Made by a program: the position numbers and the translations under genes. This document shows positions 37,719-45,167 of a stretch of 64,000 nucleotides of DNA, one piece after another. Each line of letters opens with the position of its first letter. Position 1 is the first letter of the stretch. The notes under the pieces were generated by a model. That model saw only the letters and a list, made by a program, of their open reading frames with translations. It was not told where the DNA came from and made no database searches. Source of the stretch: JAHKLT01 sp046197865 (lineage in GTDB: Archaea > Methanobacteriota > Methanobacteria > Methanobacteriales > Methanobacteriaceae); NCBI RefSeq assembly GCF_046197865.1, contig NZ_CP166990.1:1364001-1428000 (forward strand), read 5' to 3'.

Positions 37719-38450
37719 TTAGTCTCTATGGAGACTTTTTGATTTTTTAGAATTACTTTCTAAATCATTGAAAAATTCATTAACTTCTTCAAGTCTTTTA
37801 ATTTTATCATCTTTTTTAAATAATTCTTGTTTAAGTTTAAAATATTTATCTTTAGGAATAGAGCTTTCTTTTAAAAGATTAATTTCATTATCTTTTTTAT
37901 AGATTTCTTCTTTGGTTTTATCAAGTTCATCTTTAATAGAAATCATGCTTTTTTTACCATCGAGAGTTGTTTCTAACTTGATAATATCAATATTTTTCTC
38001 ATCTAATTCTTTATTTAAAGATTTAATCTCAACATCTTTTTCAGCTATTATAGTTTTTGCATGGTCAAGTTTTTCATTAATATCAATTAATTCTTTCTTT
38101 TTAAAATCTTTTAATTGATCTGCAAAATACTCTTTAATTTCATCTAAAGAATTAGTAATATAATTTAACTCAAAAATCTTATTATCTTGAGTTTTAATGA
38201 TTTCATCTTTTTCTTGAAGTAAATCATTATATGAAGCAAATTCACTTTCAGCCTTAGATTTAATCATATCAATTTCTTTTTGTTTATTATTGATTTCATC
38301 TTCAAAATTTTTAATAACAGAGTTTTCATTAATTCTTTCATTTTGAAATTCTAAATCTGTAACTTCAATTTTAGTTTTATCTAATTCTAATAAACATGCT
38401 TTAAATAAAGATTGTAAAGTTTCTTTTTCAGTGTCTGTTCCAAGCCCCAT
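37719..38450 (-). CDS. long coiled-coil hypothetical protein
   Basis: 243 residues, highly charged and predicted coiled coil over about residues 25-235 with regular heptads (IIAEKDVEIKSLNKELDEK and similar). No signal peptide or membrane segment, so probably cytoplasmic. A basic, serine-rich tail (SKKSKSLHRD) could bind nucleic acid or protein. It is single, with 220-bp A+T-rich gaps on both sides that hold nothing recognisable. Function unknown; structural or scaffolding role is a guess. Confidence 0.6.
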   Translation of the reverse strand: MGLGTDTEKETLQSLFKACLLELDKTKIEVTDLEFQNERINENSVIKNFEDEINNKQKEIDMIKSKAESEFASYNDLLQEKDEIIKTQDNKIFELNYITNSLDEIKEYFADQLKDFKKKELIDINEKLDHAKTIIAEKDVEIKSLNKELDEKNIDIIKLETTLDGKKSMISIKDELDKTKEEIYKKDNEINLLKESSIPKDKYFKLKQELFKKDDKIKRLEEVNEFFNDLESNSKKSKSLHRD

Positions 38451-38680
38451 AATATCCCGATAATAAATTTTTAAAATATATTAATCCAATGTGAATATGA
38501 ATTAATAAAAAACCATACACTTTTAAAACCTTAAAGATATAGTCTATGATGCATAATATAAGTTAAATTATGATATTAATACTATTTAAATATAGTCATG
38601 TCAATTAATAAAAAAAATAAACAATAGAAACTTAGAAATTCAAAAAAAGAAGAAAAAATTATAATAAAAAATAAATAAAA

Positions 38681-39730
38681 TCAAAGGATTTTATTATTAA
38701 TGAGCTCAGCATTTAAAATTGAAGCTCCTGCTGCTCCTCTAATAGTATTATGGCCTACAAGAACATATTTTAAACTATTTTCAAATACTGCATCTTTTCT
38801 CATTCTTCCAACAGTAACAGACATTCCATTATTAGCATTTCTATCCATTCTAGGTTGTGGTCTATCTTCCATCTCAGTTACAATTACTGGATTTTCTGGT
38901 GCAGAATGTAAATTTAGCTCTTGAGGAAGTCCTTTAAATGAAGACATTTTATCTGATACCTCACTTATTTCAAAATCATCTTCAAATTCTATGAAAACTG
39001 CTTCAGTATGTCCATCAACAACAGGTACTCTGTGACATGATGCAGATACATTGAAATTACATGGTGTAACATTACCATTTTCCTGAGAACCTAAAAGATA
39101 TAATGTTTCACTTTCCATTTTCTCTTCTTCCCCACCAATATATGGAACAAGATTATCTATAATTGCCATTGAAGGAACACCATCATATCCTGCTCCAGAA
39201 ATAGCTTGCATAGTTGAAACATGTACTTTTTTAATATTAAAATTATCTTGTATAGGTTTTAAAGTTAAAGTTAAAGCTATTGTTGAACAATTTGGATTAG
39301 TAACTATAAATCCATCCCAATTATTATTTTTTTGTTGTTCTTCAATCATAGCTAAAAAATCAGGATTCACCTCAGGAATAATCAAAGGAATATCTTTTTC
39401 CATTCTTAAAGCACTTGCATTAGATGCAACTACATGATTTTTTGCAAAAGCTTTTTCTTTTTTAGCTGCAAATTCTGATGGTAAAGATGAAAAGAAAATT
39501 TCTGTATCAGAAGATACTTCATTTGGATCTGAATCAGTTACAATAATATCTTTAACAGACTCTGGCATAGGTTCATCTAAATACCAAGTTGTAGCATCTT
39601 CATATCTTTTACCTGCTGATCGACTAGATGCACAAAGACTTGTAAGATTAAAATCAGGATGTTTATCAAGTAAACTTATAAACCTTTGACCTACCATTCC
39701 AGTAGCACCAAGAATACCAACATCTACCAT
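38681..39730 (-). CDS. asd: aspartate-semialdehyde dehydrogenase
   Basis: 349 residues. NADP-binding GILGATGMVGQRFISLL at 4-20, catalytic cysteine in TNPNCSTIALTL (about 148-159), active-site histidine region SCHRVPVVDGHTE (about 231-243). It reduces aspartyl phosphate to the semialdehyde that feeds lysine, threonine and methionine. The archaeal/fungal-type sequence fits. Last gene of lysC-dapA-dapB-asd, 4 bp after dapB. Confidence 0.97.
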   Translation of the reverse strand: MVDVGILGATGMVGQRFISLLDKHPDFNLTSLCASSRSAGKRYEDATTWYLDEPMPESVKDIIVTDSDPNEVSSDTEIFFSSLPSEFAAKKEKAFAKNHVVASNASALRMEKDIPLIIPEVNPDFLAMIEEQQKNNNWDGFIVTNPNCSTIALTLTLKPIQDNFNIKKVHVSTMQAISGAGYDGVPSMAIIDNLVPYIGGEEEKMESETLYLLGSQENGNVTPCNFNVSASCHRVPVVDGHTEAVFIEFEDDFEISEVSDKMSSFKGLPQELNLHSAPENPVIVTEMEDRPQPRMDRNANNGMSVTVGRMRKDAVFENSLKYVLVGHNTIRGAAGASILNAELINNKIL

Positions 39731-39734
39731 AAAA

Positions 39735-40556
39735 TCACCTTAAACCTAATACATCATTCATATCATTTATTTTACCTGGTTCAGCATTTGGAATAAATCT
39801 TAAAGCTCTCATAACACCAGCTATAAATACTTCTCTAGTATGAGCCCTATGGTTTATTTCTAATCTTTCACCATCTCCAATAAACATTACTGAATGATCT
39901 CCTACAATGTCGCCTCCACGAATAGCATGTAAACCAATTTCATTTTTGGTTCTCTCACCTACTAAACCTTCACGACCATAAACTCCAACTTCCTCAGGAT
40001 TTCTACCTAATTCTTCACAAATAACTTCAAATGCAGTCATAGCTGTTCCAGAAGGAGCATCTTTTTTCTTATTATGATGTGCTTCAATAATTTCAATATC
40101 AAAATCATCTAATATTTTAGAAACATCTTTTAAAATTTTGAAAAATACATTTACCCCAATAGCCATATTAGAAGAAATTACAGCTTTAACATTATTTTTT
40201 TCAATATTTTCTGTGTTTTGTTTAACTTGTTCTTCTGTGAAACCTGTAGTTCCAACAACTAAATTTACTCCTAATTTAGATGCAGTTTCAATAGCACCAA
40301 CTGCTGCAGGAGCTATTGTAAAATCAACTAATACATCAGCATTAGATTCTTTTAATGCTTCTTCCATTTTATTAGAAGGCATTATTTTAATACCTATTGG
40401 ACCAATTCCAATCTTTTCACCAATATCTTGACCTTCTAAAGGACTATTTGGCATTTCAATAGCTGCTACTACTTCAATATCTTCTTGTTCTTGGATTTTT
40501 TTTATAATTCCAGAGCCCATTCTTCCAGCAGCTCCAGAAATCGCTACTTTAATCAT
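39735..40556 (-). CDS. dapB: 4-hydroxy-tetrahydrodipicolinate reductase
   Basis: 273 residues. Rossmann GAAGRMGSGI at 8-17, GTTGFTEEQ near 103-111, and the active-site helix EAHHNKKKDAPSGTA near 157-171 with its catalytic His and Lys. It reduces the DapA product on the way to diaminopimelate and lysine. Separated from dapA by 12 bp and from asd by 4 bp. In methanobacteria the following step normally uses the DapL aminotransferase, not visible here. Confidence 0.97.
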   Translation of the reverse strand: MIKVAISGAAGRMGSGIIKKIQEQEDIEVVAAIEMPNSPLEGQDIGEKIGIGPIGIKIMPSNKMEEALKESNADVLVDFTIAPAAVGAIETASKLGVNLVVGTTGFTEEQVKQNTENIEKNNVKAVISSNMAIGVNVFFKILKDVSKILDDFDIEIIEAHHNKKKDAPSGTAMTAFEVICEELGRNPEEVGVYGREGLVGERTKNEIGLHAIRGGDIVGDHSVMFIGDGERLEINHRAHTREVFIAGVMRALRFIPNAEPGKINDMNDVLGLR

Positions 40557-40568
40557 ATTATAACCTAT

Positions 40569-41462
40569 TTAAATAAGTTCAGCTTCTTTTAAAGCTTTTT
40601 TAAGTATTTCAAGGTTTTCTTCTTTCATTGGTGCAAGAGGTTGTCTTACATGACCTGCAGCTAATCCCATTAAATTCAAAGCTTCTTTTGCAGGTACAGG
40701 ATTACTTTCAATAAATAAAGCTTTTATCAAATCATACATTTGATAGTGAACTTCTCTTGCTTTATCATAATCTTCATTTAAGAAACAATTAACCATTAAA
40801 GCCATTCTTTTAGAATCAACATTAGCTGAAGCACTGATAACTCCCTGAGCTCCAAGCATCATCATAGGTAATGTTAAACCATCATCACCAGATAATATTA
40901 TAAGTTCATCTTCCAAATTAGCTTCTTGAAGTAATCTAAAAGTTGTAGTGACTTTACTAATATCTCCAGTAGCTTCTTTTAAAGCTTTAACATTATCTAA
41001 TTTAGCTATTTCAACAATTGACTCTGGTGAAATATCAATTCCCGTACGTGAAGGAACATTATATGCAATAAGTGGAATATCAGATTCATTGTTTATTGAT
41101 TCAAAATGTTTAACCAACCCATGTTGTTGTGGTTTATTATAATATGGAGTAATTACTAAAGCTGCATCAGCACCAGCATTTTCTGAAAAATTAACTAAAT
41201 CAATAGCTTCTTTTGTAGAATTACTTCCTGCTCCTGCTAAAGTAGTTACTCTACCATCAACTTCATCTATTAAAGTTTCAATTAAAAATTTATGTTCATC
41301 ATGGCTCATTGTAGCTGATTCACCAGTTGTACCAACTGCAAGTAATCCATCAACACCATTTTCAATTAAATAATTTACATTATTTCTAAAACCTTCTTCA
41401 TCTATTTCATTATTAGATTTAAAAGGAGTTACCATTGCAACATATGTACCTTGAAAATTCAT
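40569..41462 (-). CDS. dapA: 4-hydroxy-tetrahydrodipicolinate synthase
   Basis: 297 residues, TIM barrel. GTTGESATMS near 44-53, catalytic tyrosine in ITPYYNKP near 133-140, Schiff-base lysine in ALKEATGD near 160-167, and SGDDGLTLPMM near 186-196. It condenses pyruvate with aspartate semialdehyde. The ATG overlaps the lysC stop by 4 bp, showing translational coupling. Confidence 0.97.
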   Translation of the reverse strand: MNFQGTYVAMVTPFKSNNEIDEEGFRNNVNYLIENGVDGLLAVGTTGESATMSHDEHKFLIETLIDEVDGRVTTLAGAGSNSTKEAIDLVNFSENAGADAALVITPYYNKPQQHGLVKHFESINNESDIPLIAYNVPSRTGIDISPESIVEIAKLDNVKALKEATGDISKVTTTFRLLQEANLEDELIILSGDDGLTLPMMMLGAQGVISASANVDSKRMALMVNCFLNEDYDKAREVHYQMYDLIKALFIESNPVPAKEALNLMGLAAGHVRQPLAPMKEENLEILKKALKEAELI

Positions 41463-42685
41463 TTTAAAACCTCTTTAATTAATTCAAAAGCTTTTTCTCC
41501 ATCTTGCCATTCAACAAATAAAACAATAGCAGTTTGAGAAGAAGATATCTCAACAATATTAATATCATTCTCTTTAAGTGGATCAGTTATGCGAGAAATT
41601 ATCCCTGGAGTATTAATAAAGTCAGGGTCCACCACAGTTAACATGGAAATATCTTTTCCAAGTGATAGTGAACTTAAAGTATTATTTTTCACAACTAAGT
41701 TGTGTAATAAATGATAAGCATCATTAGCATCTTTTTTATTTAAGAAAATTGTAATGGAATTTTGACCTGCAGAAATGCCAAATATGTTTATTTCATTATC
41801 TGCTAAAGTAGAAGTCAAAATTGATAAAAGACCTTGTTTTTTAAGCATATTTTCCCCTACAAGAGCTAAAACTTTTATAGGTTCTGGATATATAGTAGCT
41901 GATTTCATTATATCATCACCAAAAGGCCCTACAATAGCTGTTCCACTACTTTCCAAATTTCCCTTTTCATATGAGATAATCTTTGCATTAATTAATGGAT
42001 CTTTGTATTTTAATGAATGAGGATGTAAAACTTGTGCTCCATGAGTAGCTAAATCTCTCATCTCTTCAACAGATATTTTATCTAATTTTAAAGCACTTTC
42101 AATCTTATTAGGATCAGTTGACATTACACCATCAACATCAGTTACAATTATTACCTCATCTGCATCTAAACAATGACCAAGTAAAAAAGCAGTAATATCA
42201 CTACCGCCTCTTCCTAAGGTAGTAATTTCTCCATTTTTACCTTTTCCTACAAATCCACAAATAACAGGGATAATTCCTTGATTTACTAAATCTGTAATAT
42301 TCTTACTTGCTTCTTGAGTTAAATCAAAGTCAATTCCTGCATTTAATGAATTAGAATCAGTAATTATTGGCCAGTTTTCATCATAAGGATCAATAAATTC
42401 AGACTTTACTCCTAATGATTCAATAGCTCCTGAAAAGATGCGGGAGCTAGTTAATTCACCCATAGATAAAATTTCTGCATTTTGTTTATCAGTAATAGCT
42501 TCACCAATAGCTTCATCCATAATCTTTATCAAATCATCAGTTGCTTTATTTATAGCTGATACAACTACAACAACTTTATTTCCTTTCATGTATTCATTTA
42601 CAACAGATTGGGCTGCTTTTCTGATTCTCGAACCATTTCCTATTGAAGTTCCACCAAATTTAGCCACTATTAATTCCATTAACAT
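41459..42685 (-). CDS. lysC: aspartate kinase
   Basis: 408 residues. KFGGTSIGNGSRI near 8-20 is the kinase signature; GRGGSDITAFLLG near 158-170 and DVDGVMSTDP near 183-192 belong to the catalytic domain. Two C-terminal ACT domains (VLALVGENMLKKQGLLSIL, and MLTVVDPDFINTPGIISRI) suggest feedback control by lysine or threonine. First gene of the lysine operon. ATG codons at 42685 and 42679 are both possible starts. A TnpB element is inserted 172 bp upstream, between this operon and rps17e. Confidence 0.96.
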   Translation of the reverse strand: MLMELIVAKFGGTSIGNGSRIRKAAQSVVNEYMKGNKVVVVVSAINKATDDLIKIMDEAIGEAITDKQNAEILSMGELTSSRIFSGAIESLGVKSEFIDPYDENWPIITDSNSLNAGIDFDLTQEASKNITDLVNQGIIPVICGFVGKGKNGEITTLGRGGSDITAFLLGHCLDADEVIIVTDVDGVMSTDPNKIESALKLDKISVEEMRDLATHGAQVLHPHSLKYKDPLINAKIISYEKGNLESSGTAIVGPFGDDIMKSATIYPEPIKVLALVGENMLKKQGLLSILTSTLADNEINIFGISAGQNSITIFLNKKDANDAYHLLHNLVVKNNTLSSLSLGKDISMLTVVDPDFINTPGIISRITDPLKENDINIVEISSSQTAIVLFVEWQDGEKAFELIKEVLK

Positions 42686-42852
42686 TCACAACCTAATAAA
42701 ATTATATCATTATTAAAAAGTGCTAAGATTATTCTTTATAAAAAAATAATGATATTCTATATATAATATAATTTAAAGTAATTCTAATTAATATACTTTA
42801 ATGAAAAAAAGTTTTAAAAAATAGTTAAATAATTTTAGAAAAGAAAGAAATT

Positions 42853-42857
42853 ATTCT
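42853..42857. repeat. left target-site duplication of the TnpB element
   Basis: ATTCT directly outside the left terminal repeat; the same five bases occur directly outside the right end at 44558-44562. Confidence 0.8.
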
Positions 42858-42875
42858 GAGAGTGTCCAGTAATTA
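42858..42875 (+). repeat. left terminal inverted repeat
   Basis: GAGAGTGTCCAGTAATTA, 16 of 18 bases complementary to the right end; mismatches at positions 5 and 12. Confidence 0.85.
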
Positions 42876-43156
42876 AGTTTTTTTAGGAAATTTTGAAAAT
42901 AGTGGTTGTACATTAGTGTAATGGGAGTTAATTATTAATAGATAGTTTTTTTAGCTTTAAATTCCATATTTTGTTGATTTTAGTTGTTTTATTTGATATT
43001 GGTAGTTATTTTTTTTGAAGGATAAAAGTAATTTTTTATTTTCTTTTATGTGTTTTTTGTGTTGTTTTTATTTTTGATTATTGTAATCATTTTAAATTAT
43101 TGTTTTATTAGTTTATTATTGTTTTTTAATCTAAGGAAGCATTTATATATGGTTAT

Positions 43157-43173
43157 TACTAAATTAATTAGTA
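43157..43173 (+). promoter_or_regulatory. hairpin-forming palindrome upstream of tnpB
   Basis: TACTAA (43157-43162) and TTAGTA (43168-43173) around a 5-nt spacer, 84 bp before the tnpB ATG. Could be a relic of an IS605-type left-end hairpin or a regulator site; only symmetry supports it. Confidence 0.35.
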
Positions 43174-43256
43174 TGAACTTGTTTATATGATTTTTTTATT
43201 ATATTGGGCAATGTTTTTTAGTATAATGAATGTTAATGAAAAGGAGTTTTCTTTAA

Positions 43257-44501
43257 ATGTTTTGTTTGGATGGTGTTTTGAATTTTAAGGAAGTGAATCG
43301 TAGTGTTAAAGTGCGTATTTATCCTGATGATGAACAAGAAGATTTGTTTAATCAAAATATTGGTTGTGTAAGGTTGGTTTATAATCATATTCTTAGTGAA
43401 ATGATTTATGATTATAAAATCGCTAAACAATATCATACTGGTCCTGTTAATCTTAATAATCGTAAGTATTGTAATATGAAGCTTACAAATCTTAAGAGAA
43501 ATGTTAATTATGGTTTTTTGTATGATGTGGAATCTACTAGTTTGCAATCTGCTTTTAATAATCTTATTCAAGCTATGAAAAACTATTTTAGTGGTAGATC
43601 TAATTTTCCATATTTTAAAAGTAAAAAGCATGATGATAAGTTATCATTTAGAATAATAAATAATAATGTTATTGAAACTAGTAAAAATCATTTACGAGTC
43701 AATAAATATGGGTGGATTAAATGTAAAGGTTTACGTAACATTACAGGTAAAATACTGTCTGTAACTATATCATGTGTAGGTGATAAGTGGTTTGCAAGTA
43801 TTAATTATAAAAATTCGATTGTTACTAAATTTGAAAAGACAAATAAAAGTGTTGGTGTGGATTTAGGGATTAAAAATCTTTTAACATTATCTAATGGTGA
43901 AGTGAAAGCCAAACTTCAACTCCAAAAATTAGAAAACAAAATACAAAAAGAACAAAGAAAAATATCCCGAAAAACAAAAAACAGCAACAATTGGAAAAAA
44001 AACAAAAAAAGAATACAAGAAAAATATTTAAAGCTTAAAAATACGAGAAAAGATTACATACATAAAATAACCACAGAAATAATAAAAAAATACGATAAAA
44101 TAGTAATCGAAAACATTGAATCTCGTAAAATGATGAAAAAAACACCCTTGGGTAAAAAGAATAAAACCACACTATCCAAAAATATTGCGCACTCCTCATG
44201 GTATGAAATCATAAGACAACTAAAATACAAAGCCGAATGGTATGGAAAACAAATAATACAAGTCAATCCCAGAAACACTTCTAAAAAATGCCACAAATGC
44301 GGACACACCAACCAAAAACTAAAACTAGCTGACAGAACATGGACCTGCAACAAATGCAAAACACGACACGACAGAGACATCAACGCAGCCAAAAACATCC
44401 TAAAAAAAGGACACAAAAAAATATGTACCGTTGGAGAAACGGGAATTCAAGCTCGTGCTACTATGGTTCATAAGAACCATCTAAACAAGAAAAACCAATA
44501 A
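43257..44501 (+). CDS. tnpB: TnpB RNA-guided nuclease (IS605/IS1341 family)
   Basis: 414 residues. N-terminal helix-turn-helix region with VKVRIYPDDEQEDLF, then RuvC-like active site: Asp202 in GVDLGIKN, Glu285 in VIENIES, Asp374 in RDINAAKN. A four-cysteine zinc finger (CHKCGH and CNKC, about 341-363) lies between the last two. All catalytic residues are intact, so the nuclease may be active. TnpB uses a guide RNA read from the 3' end of its own gene and helps transposons persist. AAGGAG precedes the ATG by about ten bases. The first half is T/G-rich and the second half A/C-rich on the coding strand. Confidence 0.95.
   Translation: MFCLDGVLNFKEVNRSVKVRIYPDDEQEDLFNQNIGCVRLVYNHILSEMIYDYKIAKQYHTGPVNLNNRKYCNMKLTNLKRNVNYGFLYDVESTSLQSAFNNLIQAMKNYFSGRSNFPYFKSKKHDDKLSFRIINNNVIETSKNHLRVNKYGWIKCKGLRNITGKILSVTISCVGDKWFASINYKNSIVTKFEKTNKSVGVDLGIKNLLTLSNGEVKAKLQLQKLENKIQKEQRKISRKTKNSNNWKKNKKRIQEKYLKLKNTRKDYIHKITTEIIKKYDKIVIENIESRKMMKKTPLGKKNKTTLSKNIAHSSWYEIIRQLKYKAEWYGKQIIQVNPRNTSKKCHKCGHTNQKLKLADRTWTCNKCKTRHDRDINAAKNILKKGHKKICTVGETGIQARATMVHKNHLNKKNQ
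44428..44480 (+). ncRNA. candidate guide-RNA (omega RNA) scaffold at the tnpB 3' end
   Basis: Two perfect hairpins inside the last codons: CCGTT/AACGG with a 5-nt loop (44428-44442) and ATGGTTC/GAACCAT with a 4-nt loop (44463-44480). Structured RNA overlapping the 3' end of tnpB is the usual place of the omega RNA. The guide would be read from DNA just 3' of the scaffold end, which cannot be fixed from sequence alone. Confidence 0.5.
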
Positions 44502-44539
44502 AATATTTTAAACATAAAATAAAAAATAAAATAAAAAAA

Positions 44540-44557
44540 TAATTATTGGACAGTCTC
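44540..44557 (-). repeat. right terminal inverted repeat
   Basis: Read on the minus strand GAGACTGTCCAATAATTA. Its outermost two bases form the last two letters of the rps17e stop codon. Confidence 0.85.
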
Positions 44558-44753
44558 ATTCTTCTCTTTTTCTTAAGACCATAAGTCTTGTAACATATCC
44601 AGCAATTTTGTTTCTTAAATGTTTAGTACTTACAGTAGAGTATTCCATGACTAATTTTTTATTTTCATCAAAATCAGTTGTAAAAACTCCTTCATGAGTT
44701 TCTATAAGTTCTCTAGACAATCTTTTAACAAATGAAGTTCTAATATTACCCAT
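44556..44753 (-). CDS. rps17e: ribosomal protein S17e
   Basis: 65 residues from the second ATG: MGNIRTSFVKRLSRELIE at the start and STVSTKHLRNKIAGYVTRL in the middle are typical of archaeal S17e. The upstream ATG at 44759 is only one base from AGGAGG, while the ATG at 44753 is seven bases away and matches the family start, so I choose 44753. The gene overlaps aroQ by a few bases. The stop codon TGA is formed across the junction with the TnpB element: T from the target duplication, GA from its terminal repeat. Confidence 0.93.
   Translation of the reverse strand: MGNIRTSFVKRLSRELIETHEGVFTTDFDENKKLVMEYSTVSTKHLRNKIAGYVTRLMVLRKREE
44558..44562. repeat. right target-site duplication of the TnpB element
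   Basis: ATTCT, identical to 42853-42857. It lies within the last codons of rps17e. Confidence 0.8.
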
Positions 44754-45072
44754 TCTCATTCCTCCTTAAAATTTCTTCTTGCTCATTTTTACTTAAAATA
44801 GTTAGCATATTCATAATTTCTGATAAGATTTCTTCATCAATATTCTTATCAATAGCTAATTTATTAACTTTATCATGTAAAGACTTTTCCCTTTCTTTAT
44901 CATAAATATCCATATCTAAATATTGCTTTGCAAATACTATATCTTTTGCAAGAGAAGTTCTGCGATAAATCAAGTCTACTAAGTCATTATCAATTTTATC
45001 AATTTGTTTTCTTGAATCTTCAAGAAGTTTTAAGGCTTCTTCCTTATTTTCAAACAATGTATTTTTACTCAT
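44746..45072 (-). CDS. aroQ: chorismate mutase, AroQ type
   Basis: 108 residues from the ATG at 45072, chosen over the upstream GTG because AGGTG lies nine bases before it and would overlap the GTG. All-helical; SRKQIDKIDNDLVDLIYRR and SLAKDIVFAKQ carry the conserved Arg and Lys of AroQ active sites. It rearranges chorismate to prephenate for Phe and Tyr. Its stop overlaps the rps17e start region. Downstream of aroK in the ancestral order, with an ALP gene now between them. Confidence 0.9.
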   Translation of the reverse strand: MSKNTLFENKEEALKLLEDSRKQIDKIDNDLVDLIYRRTSLAKDIVFAKQYLDMDIYDKEREKSLHDKVNKLAIDKNIDEEILSEIMNMLTILSKNEQEEILRRNENG

Positions 45073-45167
45073 TTTGAAAAACACCTAATTGATAATAATA
45101 TAATTTATTGATATTTTAGTATTTAAATTATATAGGTGGATTTTTAGTAAAAATTTTAAAATCTTTA

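Larger units (their letters stand above)
42858..44557 (+). mobile_element. 1,700-bp TnpB-only element with terminal inverted repeats
   Basis: Ends are defined by GAGAGTGTCCAGTAATTA at 42858-42875 and its near-perfect inverse at 44540-44557 (16 of 18 match), flanked by ATTCT on both sides. The only gene is tnpB; there is no TnpA tyrosine transposase and no DDE transposase. TIRs plus a 5-bp duplication are marks of DDE-type transposition, so the element is probably moved in trans, like a MITE carrying tnpB. It lies between lysC and rps17e, with its right end inside the rps17e stop codon. The 399 bp before tnpB hold no gene and are very poor in C on the plus strand. Confidence 0.85.

Noticed and set aside
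42876..43256. Possible missing TnpA gene or CRISPR-like array before tnpB
   Set aside because: No ORF of useful length and no regular repeats; only the skewed A/T/G-rich sequence and one palindrome.
43233..43631. 132-codon minus-strand ORF opposite the tnpB start
   Set aside because: Low-complexity Ile/Thr-rich shadow in the T/G-rich half of the element; no ribosome site and no transposase motif.
44054..44416. 120-codon minus-strand ORF opposite the tnpB 3' half
   Set aside because: Shadow of the zinc-finger region; its cysteines and histidines mirror tnpB codons. No HUH or DDE motif, so not a TnpA.
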